From contig NZ_QJKM01000011.1 of NCBI RefSeq assembly GCF_003425685.1, forward strand, positions 213,852 through 277,851: DNA of 64,000 nucleotides, written 5' to 3'. Numbering within the stretch: position 1 is the first letter of the stretch; every line of letters starts with the position of its first letter. The translations under genes and the position numbers were made by a program. Shown here one piece after another: positions 33,047-42,442 of the stretch. The stretch is from Rhizobium terrae (GTDB lineage: Bacteria > Pseudomonadota > Alphaproteobacteria > Rhizobiales > Rhizobiaceae). The notes beneath the pieces were generated by a model, which was not told the origin of the DNA, made no database searches, and saw nothing but the letters and a program-made list of their open reading frames with translations.

Positions 33047-33472
33047 ATGAAACATCTTCCGCGCCTTGCCTGCCTCCCGCTGCTGATCCTGGCGTCAGCA
33101 TCGCCGCTTGCCGCGCAAACATCGAAGCAGCAGCCCGCACCGCCCCCGCCTCCCCCTGTCGAGGAAAAGCCGGCGCCCTATGACGTGCAGCTCACCCGGC
33201 TTGCGGAAGTGCTCGGCTCGATCAGCTACCTGCGGCGGCTCTGCGGCGCGCCGGCCCCGGATTGGCGCCTCTCGATGCAGCAGCTGCTCGACGCCGACAC
33301 CGCCAACGAGCCGAAACGCCGCGAAAAACTGACCGCCGCCTTCAACCGGGGATATCGTTCCTTCGCCGCCGTGCATACATCCTGCACGGATGCCGCCCGC
33401 ACCGCCGAGGAGCGATACCGTAACGAAGGCGCAACACTTGCCACAGAAATTGCCGGGCGCTTTGGAAATTAG
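33047..33472 (+). CDS. TIGR02301 family exported protein
   Basis: The 141-residue protein has a signal peptide (LACLPLLILASASPLAAQ) and a Pro-rich linker. The mature domain reads DVQLTRLAEVLGSISYLRRLCG...NRGYRSFAAVHTSCTDAARTAEERY, matching the alphaproteobacterial family TIGR02301. Two cysteines may pair. The function is unknown. It follows the Nudix gene by 28 bases. Confidence 0.85.
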   Translation: MKHLPRLACLPLLILASASPLAAQTSKQQPAPPPPPPVEEKPAPYDVQLTRLAEVLGSISYLRRLCGAPAPDWRLSMQQLLDADTANEPKRREKLTAAFNRGYRSFAAVHTSCTDAARTAEERYRNEGATLATEIAGRFGN

Positions 33473-33573
33473 AGGATTATTTACCTCTTTTCGCAGGAGG
33501 CCGTGTCGTTTTGATAAAAGGCTGATAGAGTTTTTAACGGGCTAGTAATCAAACGGGCACCGAGGACGAGAGA

Positions 33574-33831
33574 ATGCAGACAGGCCGCAACGACATCGAC
33601 GACATGATTGTGCATGAGAAGATGCAGGCTGCCTTGGAATATCAGAGCGAAGCCTGGGCCGACGGTCGCGCCGACGGCATCGAGCCGGAAATCATCGCCG
33701 ATGCCGCTCTGGTTCTCGCGATGCGGGAAACCATTCGCATCCACGGGGAAACCGGTGCCGAAGCCATGCTCGATTCGCTCAAGACCCGCATGCTGGCCGG
33801 CGAATTTTCCCCCGAACGGAAACTGCAATAG
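33574..33831 (+). CDS. Small conserved-type hypothetical protein (85 residues)
   Basis: MQTGRNDIDDMIVHEKMQAALEY leads into a helical acidic protein with EAWADGRADGIEPEIIADAALVLAMRETIRIHG. It contains no membrane segment. GAGGACGAGAGA precedes the ATG. It lies 15 bases before the next gene, so the two are probably one transcript. No domain is recognised. Confidence 0.6.
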   Translation: MQTGRNDIDDMIVHEKMQAALEYQSEAWADGRADGIEPEIIADAALVLAMRETIRIHGETGAEAMLDSLKTRMLAGEFSPERKLQ

Positions 33832-33846
33832 ATAGTCGAGGTTTCC

Positions 33847-34617
33847 ATGCGCGGCGCAGCGGAAACAAACCTGTTCAAGACCCTCACCCGCCCTTCGGCG
33901 GCTGCGCTTTTCGTGGCGGCAGCGATTCTGGCGGCCGGCGGCGACGCACTTGCCCTTTCCGAGCTGATGCCGGGTACGCAAGTGCCGGCCGCGCCGCGCA
34001 AACCTCTTGAAAAGCCTGTCCTCGAGGCTTTCGAGGGCACGACGCTGCCGCAGCCCGGACCGGCGATCAACCGCCCCTCGGCCGGAGCCGGCCAGACCCA
34101 GGCGACGCCGCCGGGCGCGACCGCCGATCCTTCGTCGAAAGAGGCCGGCGGACCGCTGGAAATCATCCGCGACCTGTCGAAACTGCCCGCACCGATCAAA
34201 CACATGCGCGAGCAGATCGTCGAGGCCGCCGCGTCCGGCGATATTGAGCGGCTGCGGCCGCTCTTTGGAACGGGCGCATCGCAAACCAATGTGATGAACA
34301 ACGAGTTCGAAGATCCGATCGAAGCGCTCAAAAACTTCTCGGGCGATGCCAACGGCCAGGAAATCCTGGCGATCATCCTCGACATCCTCTCGACGGGTGC
34401 CGCACATTTCGACGTCGGGACGCCGGATGAGGCCTATGTCTGGCCCTATTTCACCGGCAAGGCGCTGGGGTCGCTGACGCCGCCCGAACGGGTGGACCTG
34501 CTGCGCATCGTCACCGCCGGCGACCTTGCGGGCATGGAAGAGAACGGCAACTACAATTTCTTCCGCCTCGGCATCGGCCCGGACGGCAAGTGGAAGTTCT
34601 TCTCCGGCGGCGATTGA
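33847..34617 (+). CDS. Exported rhizobial protein of unknown function
   Basis: The 256-residue product has an N-terminal signal (ALFVAAAILAAGGDALAL). A Pro/Ala-rich region (45-100) comes next, then a globular domain from about 105 (LEIIRDLSKLPAPIKHMREQIVEAAASGDI) with SGDANGQEILAIILDILSTG and NYNFFRLGIGPDGKWKFF at the end. It resembles conserved exported proteins of Rhizobiaceae without assigned role. A hairpin terminator follows 14 bases after its stop. Confidence 0.68.
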   Translation: MRGAAETNLFKTLTRPSAAALFVAAAILAAGGDALALSELMPGTQVPAAPRKPLEKPVLEAFEGTTLPQPGPAINRPSAGAGQTQATPPGATADPSSKEAGGPLEIIRDLSKLPAPIKHMREQIVEAAASGDIERLRPLFGTGASQTNVMNNEFEDPIEALKNFSGDANGQEILAIILDILSTGAAHFDVGTPDEAYVWPYFTGKALGSLTPPERVDLLRIVTAGDLAGMEENGNYNFFRLGIGPDGKWKFFSGGD

Positions 34618-34952
34618 GCCGCGGCACTTCTTCTGCCGCTCTCGGCGGCAGAATGGATTTCACGACCGCAGCAAGGCCAGGTGCCGGCAATTTCCGGAGA
34701 AGGTGCCGCAGCCGGCCCCCTGGCGATGAAATCCATGACCGATCAGGTCGAGATCCTGATTGTCTTCCCGCGAGACGCGCTCAGTCCCGCACTGATCGAA
34801 GTCCTTTCCTTGATTTCCGGCCGCAGTGACTGTGGAGCTTCCTGCCAAGCGAGAACTGGGTGCCACGATCTGCCGCCGGCGCATCGAAGCGATCTTGCCG
34901 CAGCGGTTTGGAAGTCTTACTTCTCGTCCTCTGACCAACCGGATTCCATTCC
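34618..34952. other. 335-base intergenic region
   Basis: Apart from the terminator at 34631-34653, nothing stands out. The open frames here have no family resemblance and no ribosome sites. The promoter of ygfZ should be at its right-hand end. Confidence 0.5.
34631..34653 (+). terminator. Hairpin terminator after the exported-protein gene
   Basis: A perfect 9-bp stem TTCTGCCGC/GCGGCAGAA with a 5-base loop lies 14 bases past the stop at 34617. The trailing T-run is weak (TGGATTTC). Confidence 0.55.
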
Positions 34953-35795
34953 ATGCCTGCCGCCCATCTTCCCTCGCGAAGCCTGATCCGCCTTTCCGGC
35001 AAGGATGCCGAGGATTTCCTGCAGGGGCTGATCACCACGGATATCGATTCCCTGCCCGCCGACGAGGCAAGGCCCGGCGCGCTTCTGACGCCGCAGGGCA
35101 AGATCCTCTTCGACTTCCTGATATGGCGCGACGGCGACGGTTTTCTGATCGAAACCGAGGCCGCCCAACGCGACGGCCTCATCCGACGGCTGACCATGTA
35201 CAAGCTGCGCGCCGCAGTCGATATCGCGTCGGTCGAAGAGCACGGTGTCACGGCCTTCTGGGGCGAGGAGGCGGACAAGGGCAAGGTGAAGGATGCGGCT
35301 TTCCGAAAGGCCGGCATCGCGCTTTCCCGGGTGCCGGGCAAAGAGGCCGACGGAGCGGAGGCCGCCTATCACGCGCTTCGCGTAGAGGCCGGCATTTCCA
35401 TGTCGGGTCACGATTATGCGCTGCAGGATGCGTTTCCGCACGACGTTCTGCTCGACCAGACGGGCGGGCTTTCGTTCCGCAAGGGATGCTATGTCGGCCA
35501 GGAGGTCGTCTCCCGCATGCAGCATCGCGGCACGGCAAGGCGGCGCGTGGCGCTGGTTTCCAGCGAGGCGGCCCTGCCCGCATCCGGCACCGAAATCTCC
35601 GCCGGCGGCAAGCCGGTCGGCACGCTCGGTTCGGTGTCCGGCAACAAGGCGCTGGCAATCGTCCGTACGGATCGCGTCGGCGATGCGCTGGCCCGCGGCG
35701 TGCCGCTGCTTGCCGGCGGCGGGCCGGTCAATGTGGCACTTCCCGCCTGGACCGGGCTTGCCTTTCCCGCCGAAGCGCAAGAGGCCGAACAGTGA
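34953..35795 (+). CDS. ygfZ: YgfZ/GcvT-like folate-binding iron-sulfur maintenance protein
   Basis: The 280-residue protein is related to the glycine-cleavage T protein. It has IRLSGKDAEDFLQGLITTDI, a central LTPQGKILFDFLIWRD, and the diagnostic KGCYVGQEVVSRMQHRG with the conserved cysteine that corresponds to KGCYTGQE of E. coli YgfZ. The family binds tetrahydrofolate and supports iron-sulfur enzymes such as MiaB. The stop overlaps the GTG of the following HD gene (GTGA). Confidence 0.92.
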   Translation: MPAAHLPSRSLIRLSGKDAEDFLQGLITTDIDSLPADEARPGALLTPQGKILFDFLIWRDGDGFLIETEAAQRDGLIRRLTMYKLRAAVDIASVEEHGVTAFWGEEADKGKVKDAAFRKAGIALSRVPGKEADGAEAAYHALRVEAGISMSGHDYALQDAFPHDVLLDQTGGLSFRKGCYVGQEVVSRMQHRGTARRRVALVSSEAALPASGTEISAGGKPVGTLGSVSGNKALAIVRTDRVGDALARGVPLLAGGGPVNVALPAWTGLAFPAEAQEAEQ

Positions 35796-36445
35796 CGCCG
35801 CCTGCGATTTCGGCCAAGCCCTCCCCCACGGCCCGCGCCTGGCAGCGCATGCTTTCGGGACGACGGCTCGATCTCCTGGATCCCTCACCGCTCGACGTCG
35901 AAATCTCCGATATCGCCCACGGGCTTGCCCGCGTCGCGCGATGGAACGGGCAGACGCGCGGCGACCATGCATTTTCGGTCGCCCAGCACTGCCTGGTCGT
36001 CGAGGAGATCTTTCGCCGCTGCAACGCCGGCTGCAACGCCGATGCGCTGCAGATGACGCTGCTGCACGACGCGCCGGAATATGTCATCGGCGACATGATC
36101 TCGCCGTTCAAGTCGGTCGTCGGCGGCGGCTACAAGGCGGTCGAACAGCGCCTGGAGGCGGCAATCAACCTCCGCTTCGGCCTGCCGCCGCATCCCAGCC
36201 GGGAACTCAAGGCCCTCATCAAGAAAGCCGATACGATCGCCGCCTTCTTCGAGGCGACGGAGCTTGCGGGATTTTCCGTCACTGAGGCGCGAAAATTCTT
36301 CGGACAGCCGCGCGGCATCACCCGCGACATGCTGCCGATCGAACCGATGCCGGCGCTCGAGGCGCAGCAGCGTTTCCTCGCCCGCTTCCAGCGGATCGAA
36401 ATCGACCGCGGGATGGGGGAAGGTGCCGGAGACAAGACGCCATGA
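35792..36445 (+). CDS. HD-domain hydrolase (YfbR-like)
   Basis: The 217-residue protein contains HD metal ligands in LLHDAPEYVIGDMISPFK and an upstream HAFSVAQHCLVVEE. This is the YfbR/5'-deoxynucleotidase type of HD fold. Start is GTG 35792, which overlaps the ygfZ stop. The ATGA at its end overlaps the phosphatase start. These overlaps suggest a coupled operon; the substrate is inferred from similarity only. Confidence 0.85.
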   Translation: MTPPAISAKPSPTARAWQRMLSGRRLDLLDPSPLDVEISDIAHGLARVARWNGQTRGDHAFSVAQHCLVVEEIFRRCNAGCNADALQMTLLHDAPEYVIGDMISPFKSVVGGGYKAVEQRLEAAINLRFGLPPHPSRELKALIKKADTIAAFFEATELAGFSVTEARKFFGQPRGITRDMLPIEPMPALEAQQRFLARFQRIEIDRGMGEGAGDKTP

Positions 36446-36966
36446 GCGCAATCGTCGTCTGCCCGCTCGCCAGCATCGCCGAGACGGCGGTCAGGCACGG
36501 CGCCCGCGAGATGGTGAGCCTGATCGCCGAAAAGCAGGACTTTCACCGGCCGGGCGTCATCTCCGCCGAACGCCATTTGAAACTTGCCATGAACGATATC
36601 GGCTTTGCCGGCACAGGGGATCTCATCGCGCCCAACGAGGCGCATGTGGAAAGCTTAATCGCCTTCGTCCGCGACTGGGACCAGACGGCGCCGATCGTCA
36701 TCCATTGCTGGATGGGCGTGTCCCGCTCACCGGCGGCGGCCGTCATCGCGGCACTCTCCCTCAACCCGGAAGAGGACGACGATGCGCTTGCGGCGCGGCT
36801 CAGACAGGTCGCTCCGCATGCGACGCCGAATACCCGGCTGATCGAGATCGGCGACCGGCTGCTTGGCCGCGGCGGCCGGCTTACGGCGGCGATCAAGGGT
36901 ATCGGCCGCGGCGCCGAAGCCGATGGAAGAGCATCTTTCGTCCTCCCGCTAAGCATCTCGCCATAA
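36442..36966 (+). CDS. Tyrosine/dual-specificity-type phosphatase family protein
   Basis: The 174-residue protein has the Cys-loop signature HCWMGVSRSP with catalytic cysteine and arginine, and an upstream VRDWDQTAPIVIH that forms the strand before it. It lacks long additions, so it is a minimal phosphatase domain. Start ATG 36442 overlaps the HD stop. The partner protein or phosphorylated target is unknown. The neighbouring ygfZ and HD genes suggest a metabolic rather than signalling role, which is inference. Confidence 0.85.
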   Translation: MSAIVVCPLASIAETAVRHGAREMVSLIAEKQDFHRPGVISAERHLKLAMNDIGFAGTGDLIAPNEAHVESLIAFVRDWDQTAPIVIHCWMGVSRSPAAAVIAALSLNPEEDDDALAARLRQVAPHATPNTRLIEIGDRLLGRGGRLTAAIKGIGRGAEADGRASFVLPLSISP

Positions 36967-37097
36967 GCCAAAAAGCTGAAATTTTCTAGCTATTTAGGCT
37001 GGTTCAAAAAAGCTCCTCCCTTGCCTTGACCTCACGGTCTGCTGCGCCAATTACCCAGCCAGCGAAGGCAGGCAGACGGAAAGGATAAAGCGGCCGC

Positions 37098-38021
37098 ATG
37101 GACCAGGCGTCGGAATTCGTTGTCGCGACGAGAGCAGCCCTCGCCCAGCTGAGCGCGCTGGCCGTGCAATATTCCTTCTCCGTCGTCGGGGCGATCGTGC
37201 TGCTGGTGATCGGCTGGATGGCGGCCGGCTTCATCAGCCGCTGGGCACACCGGGGCCTGTCGCGCATCCACGGCATCGATGCCACGCTGTCGCAATTCTT
37301 CTCCAACGTCATCCGTTACGCGATACTCGTTCTCGTGGTCGTGATGGTGCTCGGGCAGTTCGGCGTGCAGACGGCTTCCGTCCTCGCCGCCCTCGGCGCG
37401 ATCGGCCTCGCGGTCGGCCTTGCACTGCAGGGCACGCTCCAGAACATTGCGGCCGGCATCATGCTTTTGGTGCTGCGCCCGTTCCGTGTCGGAGAGTCGA
37501 TCGAGACCGGCAGCGTCAGCGGGACGGTGGTCGATGTCGGGCTCTTTGCGACCGAACTGAAGACGGCCGATGGAGTCTATCGGCTGGCGCCGAACTCGAC
37601 ATTGTGGAACGTGCCGATCACCAATTACAGCCGGCGGCAGACCCGCCGCAACGAGATCACCGTCCATATCGGCGCGGACGACGACGTCGCGCGGACCCAG
37701 GCGAAGCTCTCGGCCATCGCGGCGCGCGACAAGCGCGTGCTGAAGGATCCACCGGCCGCCACCTATGTGGCGGACTTCGATCCGAGTGGCGCAAATGTGA
37801 CACTTCGCTACTGGACAAAAAGCAGCGATTGGTGGATTGCCAGTCGCGATCTGACGAAGGCCGTCAAACTTGCATTTGACAGGCCTTCCGAGAGGGCCGT
37901 CGACGACGGCCAGCAGGAAGGAATTCCAGACCCTCAGGTGAATTCCCGCGGCGTTGTTTCCGGTGAGAGCGGACCTCCGGCTCCTCATGGTGCGGACGAA
38001 CCGGCAACCGCGCGGACCTGA
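37098..38021 (+). CDS. MscS-type mechanosensitive channel
   Basis: This 307-residue small MscS channel has three helices (about 22-130). The pore helix AALGAIGLAVGLALQGTLQNIAAG is followed by FRVGESIETGSVSGTVVDVGLF, then a beta domain LAPNSTLWNVPITNYS. Channels of this family release solutes on hypo-osmotic shock. The C-terminal tail is low-complexity. A strong hairpin after the stop ends the transcript. Confidence 0.93.
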   Translation: MDQASEFVVATRAALAQLSALAVQYSFSVVGAIVLLVIGWMAAGFISRWAHRGLSRIHGIDATLSQFFSNVIRYAILVLVVVMVLGQFGVQTASVLAALGAIGLAVGLALQGTLQNIAAGIMLLVLRPFRVGESIETGSVSGTVVDVGLFATELKTADGVYRLAPNSTLWNVPITNYSRRQTRRNEITVHIGADDDVARTQAKLSAIAARDKRVLKDPPAATYVADFDPSGANVTLRYWTKSSDWWIASRDLTKAVKLAFDRPSERAVDDGQQEGIPDPQVNSRGVVSGESGPPAPHGADEPATART

Positions 38022-38031
38022 AGGAAAGGAT

Positions 38032-38072
38032 GCACCGGGGCCGGCTTTTCACGAGGAAGCCGGCCCCGGTGC
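38032..38072. terminator. Bidirectional hairpin between convergent mscS and RES genes
   Basis: A perfect 16-bp stem (GCACCGGGGCCGGCTT / AAGCCGGCCCCGGTGC) with a 9-base loop lies 11 bases past the mscS stop. There is no T-run on either side, so it may act with Rho or as a stability stem. Confidence 0.65.
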
Positions 38073-38106
38073 GCAAATCTCGATAACCCTGGCTTGATAC
38101 TGCCTG

Positions 38107-38799
38107 TCAGACGCCGGCGATGCTGTAGTCCTCGGACCCGGCCCAGACGATCTCCCACGAGGCCCCCGGACGAACGTTGCGGATCGCCGCCGGTTCGAAG
38201 GCGACGAAGCAGCGTCCACCGGCATGGCGCACCGAAGGATAGATCAGCCCGCCGTGCCCTTCCCGCCGCAACCGGCCGGCCAGCGCCTGCCCTTCCGGAT
38301 AGCCGAGGGCCGGATCTGGATGTAATGCCGGGTGGCGCGCCTCGTCCGTGATGTCCGGAAACTCGCCGATGAAATCCGCCAGGAGTTCGACGTAGCGGGC
38401 AGTCTCCTCGAAAATGCCGACGAAGCGGAGTTCCCGCGTCTTGTGATAAGCGACCTCGGCAATCGAGGTCATCGTCTGCCAGCTGCAATACCAGGCGCCG
38501 CGGCTTTCGTCGTTGAAGCGATTGCCGCCGGCCCGCGTATAGGTGAAGGCGGCGTTGATATGGCTGTTGCCGTAGACCTGAAGGTCGTGGCTGCGGCGCT
38601 TCCAGGCGAGCTCGCGGCGGTCGAGATGCAGGTTCAGGCCCCGTTCGGCGATCAGCCTTGCACTAGTGAGGCCCTCGATTTCGGCAAGAATATCGAGTTC
38701 GTCGTCGCTGTCTACCAAGCCGCGCAGGCTGGGCGGTTTGTGATAGGTCGCCGGGATAAGCCGCACCAGCCCGCGGTCGCCGAGCGCGGTGACGATCAC
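38107..38799 (-). CDS. RES-domain NAD+ phosphorylase/hydrolase-type toxin
   Basis: The 230-residue protein carries the RES pattern: RLIPATYHKPPSL near the N-terminus, GGNRFNDESRGAWYCSWQTMTSIAEVAYH in the centre and GLIYPSVRHAGGRCFVAFEP near the end. RES toxins (MbcT, ParT) deplete NAD+ or ADP-ribosylate targets. Its ATG overlaps the antitoxin stop by four bases (38796-38799). It is expected to be harmless only with its partner. Confidence 0.87.
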   Translation of the reverse strand: MIVTALGDRGLVRLIPATYHKPPSLRGLVDSDDELDILAEIEGLTSARLIAERGLNLHLDRRELAWKRRSHDLQVYGNSHINAAFTYTRAGGNRFNDESRGAWYCSWQTMTSIAEVAYHKTRELRFVGIFEETARYVELLADFIGEFPDITDEARHPALHPDPALGYPEGQALAGRLRREGHGGLIYPSVRHAGGRCFVAFEPAAIRNVRPGASWEIVWAGSEDYSIAGV

Positions 38800-39197
38800 G
38801 CGCCGCCCCTCAACGCATCGAGATAGTTGCGGACCCGCAGGAATTGCGGCAGCCCTTCCTCGATCAGCGTATCGATCGGCGGCCTGCCGTCGAAGAGCGG
38901 GCCGCTGTTTGGAAGCGTCATCCAGCGCGTGGCGATCGGATCGCCGAAATAGAGTTTCAGGGCCTTGTAGATGCCGATCATCGCGCTGAGCCTCAGCATC
39001 TGGTCCTTGGTCAGCCCGCCCGAGAAACCCGGCTTCCTGGCCCGCTTCCAGGTGCTCTCGGACATGTCCGCCAGGGCGGCCGCCTCACCCAGGGGCACGT
39101 TCCATTCGGTCATGACGTTGCCGAAGGCCTTGAGGGCAACGGCGGCCATCCTTTCGGCATCATGTTTCTTCTGGACAGCTTCCACGAGGGGCTCCAT
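38796..39197 (-). CDS. Xre/MbcA/ParS-type antitoxin
   Basis: A 133-residue protein (from the preferred start) has a helix-turn-helix (LGEAAALADMSESTWKRARK) and the C-terminal toxin-binding ParS/MbcA domain (LYFGDPIATRWMTLPNSGPLFDGRPPIDTLIEEG). It pairs with the RES toxin. Start ATG 39197 (MEPLVEAVQKKHD) is chosen, since the alternative ATG 39215, six codons upstream, lies inside the operator palindrome. It should repress its own operon via that palindrome. Confidence 0.87.
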   Translation of the reverse strand: MEPLVEAVQKKHDAERMAAVALKAFGNVMTEWNVPLGEAAALADMSESTWKRARKPGFSGGLTKDQMLRLSAMIGIYKALKLYFGDPIATRWMTLPNSGPLFDGRPPIDTLIEEGLPQFLRVRNYLDALRGGA

Positions 39198-39213
39198 GTC
39201 GATCCGCCTCAAC

Positions 39214-39253
39214 ATAGTTCATATGGACTCAAAGTAAAGTCCATATGAACTAT
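39214..39253. promoter_or_regulatory. Perfect 16-bp palindromic operator of the RES/Xre pair
   Basis: ATAGTTCATATGGACT at 39214-39229 and its inverted copy at 39238-39253 flank an 8-base spacer, with no mismatch in 16 base pairs. It lies directly in front of the antitoxin gene. Confidence 0.85.
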
Positions 39254-39381
39254 TTCTGCCGCAATTTGCAGGAAATGTCGGCATCCTCCATCGCTGACTC
39301 AAGGTCAGTTCACCGGGCGTCAGGGATTATGGAAGCGATCGGGCTGCTGCGGGAAGCGATGGCCCGCCAGGGTGCAAAACA

Positions 39382-39411
39382 AAAGCCCTCCGCATCGAAA
39401 CGGAGGGCTTT
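39382..39411 (-). terminator. Rho-independent terminator of the chemoreceptor gene
   Basis: An 11-bp stem AAAGCCCTCCG/CGGAGGGCTTT with an 8-base loop starts 20 bases past the stop on the minus strand and is followed there by TTTTGTTTT. Confidence 0.85.
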
Positions 39412-39430
39412 CAAGCTTCGGCGGTGGATG

Positions 39431-41361
39431 GATCAGAACTCCTCCCAGTCGCTCGCCGCAAGGGCGGCTGCGGCGGGACCGCGCCGGGACGCCGCATGGC
39501 CACGGGGAGCCATAGCCGGCGCCGCCATGGCCGAGGCAGCCTGGCGCAGCGCGCTCGCCTGGCCGGAAGCGCCTCCCAGCCGGAACCTCCCCACCAGATC
39601 GCGCAGCTTCTCCGCCTCGAGCGCCAGGCCTGCGGAGGCCGCGGTCGACTGTTCGACCATGGCGGCGTTTTGCTGGGTGGTCTGGTCCATGGAATTGACG
39701 GCGGAATTGACCTCGGCCAGTCCCATCGACTGCTCGCGGGCGGAGACGGCGATTGCATCCATGTGCTGATTGATCTCGGCGATGAAATCGCGGATCGTGC
39801 CGAGCGCGACGCCGGTCTCGCGCACCAGCGCCACGCCGCTTTCTACCTCGCCGGCGGAATTGCGGATCAGGTCCTTGATCTCCTTGGCGGCCTTCGCGGA
39901 ACGCTGGGCGAGTTCCCGGACTTCCTGGGCGACGACCGCAAAACCCTTGCCCGCCTCGCCGGCCCGCGCCGCCTCGACGCCGGCATTCAGCGCCAGAAGG
40001 TTGGTCTGGAAGGCGATCTCGTCGATGACGCCGATGATGTTGGAAATCTGCTGCGAGGAGCCCTCGATGCGGCGCATCGCCTCTTCCGCATGGGTGACGA
40101 CGCCGGTGGAGTCGATGGCGCTCTCGTTCGCCTTGGCGGCGACCGCCCGTGCCTCCTCGGTGCGCTTGGCGGAGTTCGAGACATTGGCGGTGATCTCGTC
40201 CAGCGCCGCGGCGGTCTCCTCCAGCGCGGCGGCCTGCTGCTCGGTGCGCTTGGAAAGGTCACCGGCGCCGGCGGAAATCTCCCGCGTGCCGTTGTCCATG
40301 TTGCCGATGCTTGCGGAGATCGTCGCAAGCGTCTCCCCGAGCTGGCGAACCGAGCGGTTGAAGTCGTGACGAAGCTGCTCGAAATCCGGAGCGAAGGCTT
40401 CGTCGAGCTGGAAGGCGAGATCGCCTTCGGCAAGTCGGTGAAGGCCGGCGGCGAGTCCGGACGTGGCGACCCTCAGCCGCTCGGCGGCGTCCGCTTCGGC
40501 GCGCTGCTGGGCGGCTGCACGGTCCTGTTCGGTCTGGCGGCGCGCTTCCTCGGCCGCCTCTTCGAGGTGCCTGTTGGCAATCGCGGCCTGGCGGAACACT
40601 TCGACGGCGGTCGCCATGGTGCCGATCTCGTCGGTGCGGTCGGCAAAGGGTATCTCGGAGGCGGTATCGCCATCCGCGAGGCGGCGCATGGCGCCGGTGA
40701 TCCGCAGGATCGGATTGGCGATGCCCCGCATCGCGAACACGATGGCGAAGATGCTGATCAGCGCCGCGACGATGCTCAGAGTGTAGAAGATCGTCAGGGC
40801 CGACTGCATCACCGCTTCGCTCTCGCCGCTCGACCGTTCCGATCCGGCGGCGTTGATCGCGACGATGTCCTTGATCGCCGCGGTGGTCTTGTCGGCGACC
40901 GGGGCCATCTGGGTGTGGAAGGCGAGCTTCGCTTGCTTTTCGCTGCCGTTGCGGGAGAGGATGATCACTTCGTCGCCGATCTTGACGAGCGCCGCGTAAT
41001 TCTCCCGGACGACATTCAGGGCTTCGGCCTGCTTCTTCTCATCGGCGGAGACGAGCCTGGCGTAATCGTCGAGAGCCTTCTCGATGTGGCTTCGTTCCGC
41101 CTTGATGTCGTTCTCGGCCTTCACGGCCGCCGCATTGTCGGCGGAAATGATATGTTCCACATAGGCGAGCCTGAGATCCGAAAGCGCGGTATCGATTTCC
41201 TTGGATTTGGCAATGCTCGGCAGCCAGTCGGCGATGATCGCATCGCTCTTGGCATCCATCTCGATCATTTCGGTAATGGCGGTATAGGAAAGGGCAGCGC
41301 TCACGGCGCAGAGGCCGGCGATGGCCCCGATAAGAGAGAGTCTCACGGAGGGACGTTTCAC
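39431..41361 (-). CDS. Methyl-accepting chemotaxis protein with CheR/CheB-tether-like tail
   Basis: This 642-residue receptor has two membrane helices (about 7-29 and 187-210) around a four-helix-bundle ligand domain. HAMP follows (MRGIANPILRITGAMRRLAD), a second HAMP-like segment (about 310-365), and the MCP signalling hairpin with the tip IDEIAFQTNLLALNAGVEAA. The last residues are DWEEF (638-642), like the pentapeptide that tethers CheR/CheB. The ligand is unknown. It has its own terminator. Confidence 0.95.
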
Positions 41362-41623
41362 GGAAGCTCCAGCGGATCAAATGGGAGTGAATGTCGGTGG
41401 CGGCTTCGAAATTGCTGCAAAAGGATTAACGAAATACCGTCAATTCTATCGTCGGAGAATATCAAGCGTATTTTTACTCGAGATTTTCGACGAGGACGGA
41501 CCGGCCGTATTCCCGCGTGAAACAACAGCTTCCAACTTATGCTGCGGATCGCATGAACATCTTTTCCGGCTCATGAACCAGCGGAAAGCAATCTGGCAAG
41601 CCCGGCGAGGCGCCTACCGCATA

Positions 41624-42442
41624 TCAGTGGGACATGGAGGAGCGGTGCGCCCAGCCAGTCATGCGCATCTCGATCCAAGCCATCAGTGCATACATGACGA
41701 TGCCTTCGACCGCGAGCATCAGCAGGCCGGCAAAAACGAGCGGCACGTTGAACTGGCTCTGGGCCGAACTCATCATGTTGCCGAGGCCGTAATTGGAGGC
41801 GACCGTTTCCGACACGACGGAGCCGACAAAGGCGAGCGTGATCGCCACTTTCAGGGAGCCGAAGAAATAGGGCATCGAGCGCGGGATGCCGACCTTCAGC
41901 ATGATGTCCAGCTTCTTCGCACCCAGCGCGCGCAGGACATCCTCGGTTTCCGGCTCGATCGTCGCAAGGCCGGTCGCGACGTTGACGACGATCGGGAAGA
42001 AGGAGATCAGGAAGGCGGTGAGGATCGCCGGCACAGCGCCGATGCCGAACCAGATCACCAGGATCGGCACGAGCGCCACCTTGGGGATGGCGTTGAAGCC
42101 GATCATCAGCGGATAGAGCCCGGCATAGATAGCCTTCGACCAGCCGACGAAAAGGCCGATCGCAAGGCCTGCCACCACGGCGATCGCAAAACCGACGGTC
42201 GTGGTGTAGAGCGTCTGCAGCGAATTTTTCCAGATTGGCGACCAGTACTGGACGACGGCCTGGAAGACGCGGCTCGGCGCCGGCAGGACGGTGGGCGAGG
42301 TCTGCAGCACGATCACCAGCAGTTCCCAGGCGAGGAAGAGGCCGATCGTATAGAGCCAAGGCGCAAGCCTGACCCAGTTGATGCGGGCGACGAGCGGCTT
42401 CGGCGCTGCCGCGGGAGCTGCGGTGTTTCCGACGGCGCTCAT
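41624..42442 (-). CDS. ABC transporter permease (NitT/TauT type)
   Basis: The 272-residue permease has six helices and the BPD signature near residues 170-190 (EDVLRALGAKKLDIMLKVGIP). Its layout fits the SsuC/TauC/ThiX family. The gene overlaps the ATPase gene stop by four bases, so translation is coupled. It forms the membrane pore of the importer with the upstream substrate-binding protein. Confidence 0.92.
   Translation of the reverse strand: MSAVGNTAAPAAAPKPLVARINWVRLAPWLYTIGLFLAWELLVIVLQTSPTVLPAPSRVFQAVVQYWSPIWKNSLQTLYTTTVGFAIAVVAGLAIGLFVGWSKAIYAGLYPLMIGFNAIPKVALVPILVIWFGIGAVPAILTAFLISFFPIVVNVATGLATIEPETEDVLRALGAKKLDIMLKVGIPRSMPYFFGSLKVAITLAFVGSVVSETVASNYGLGNMMSSAQSQFNVPLVFAGLLMLAVEGIVMYALMAWIEMRMTGWAHRSSMSH

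Noticed and set aside
39424..41520. 698-codon plus-strand frame opposite the chemoreceptor
   Set aside because: It has repetitive Gly/Asp/Arg composition typical of a shadow frame; the chemoreceptor is certain.
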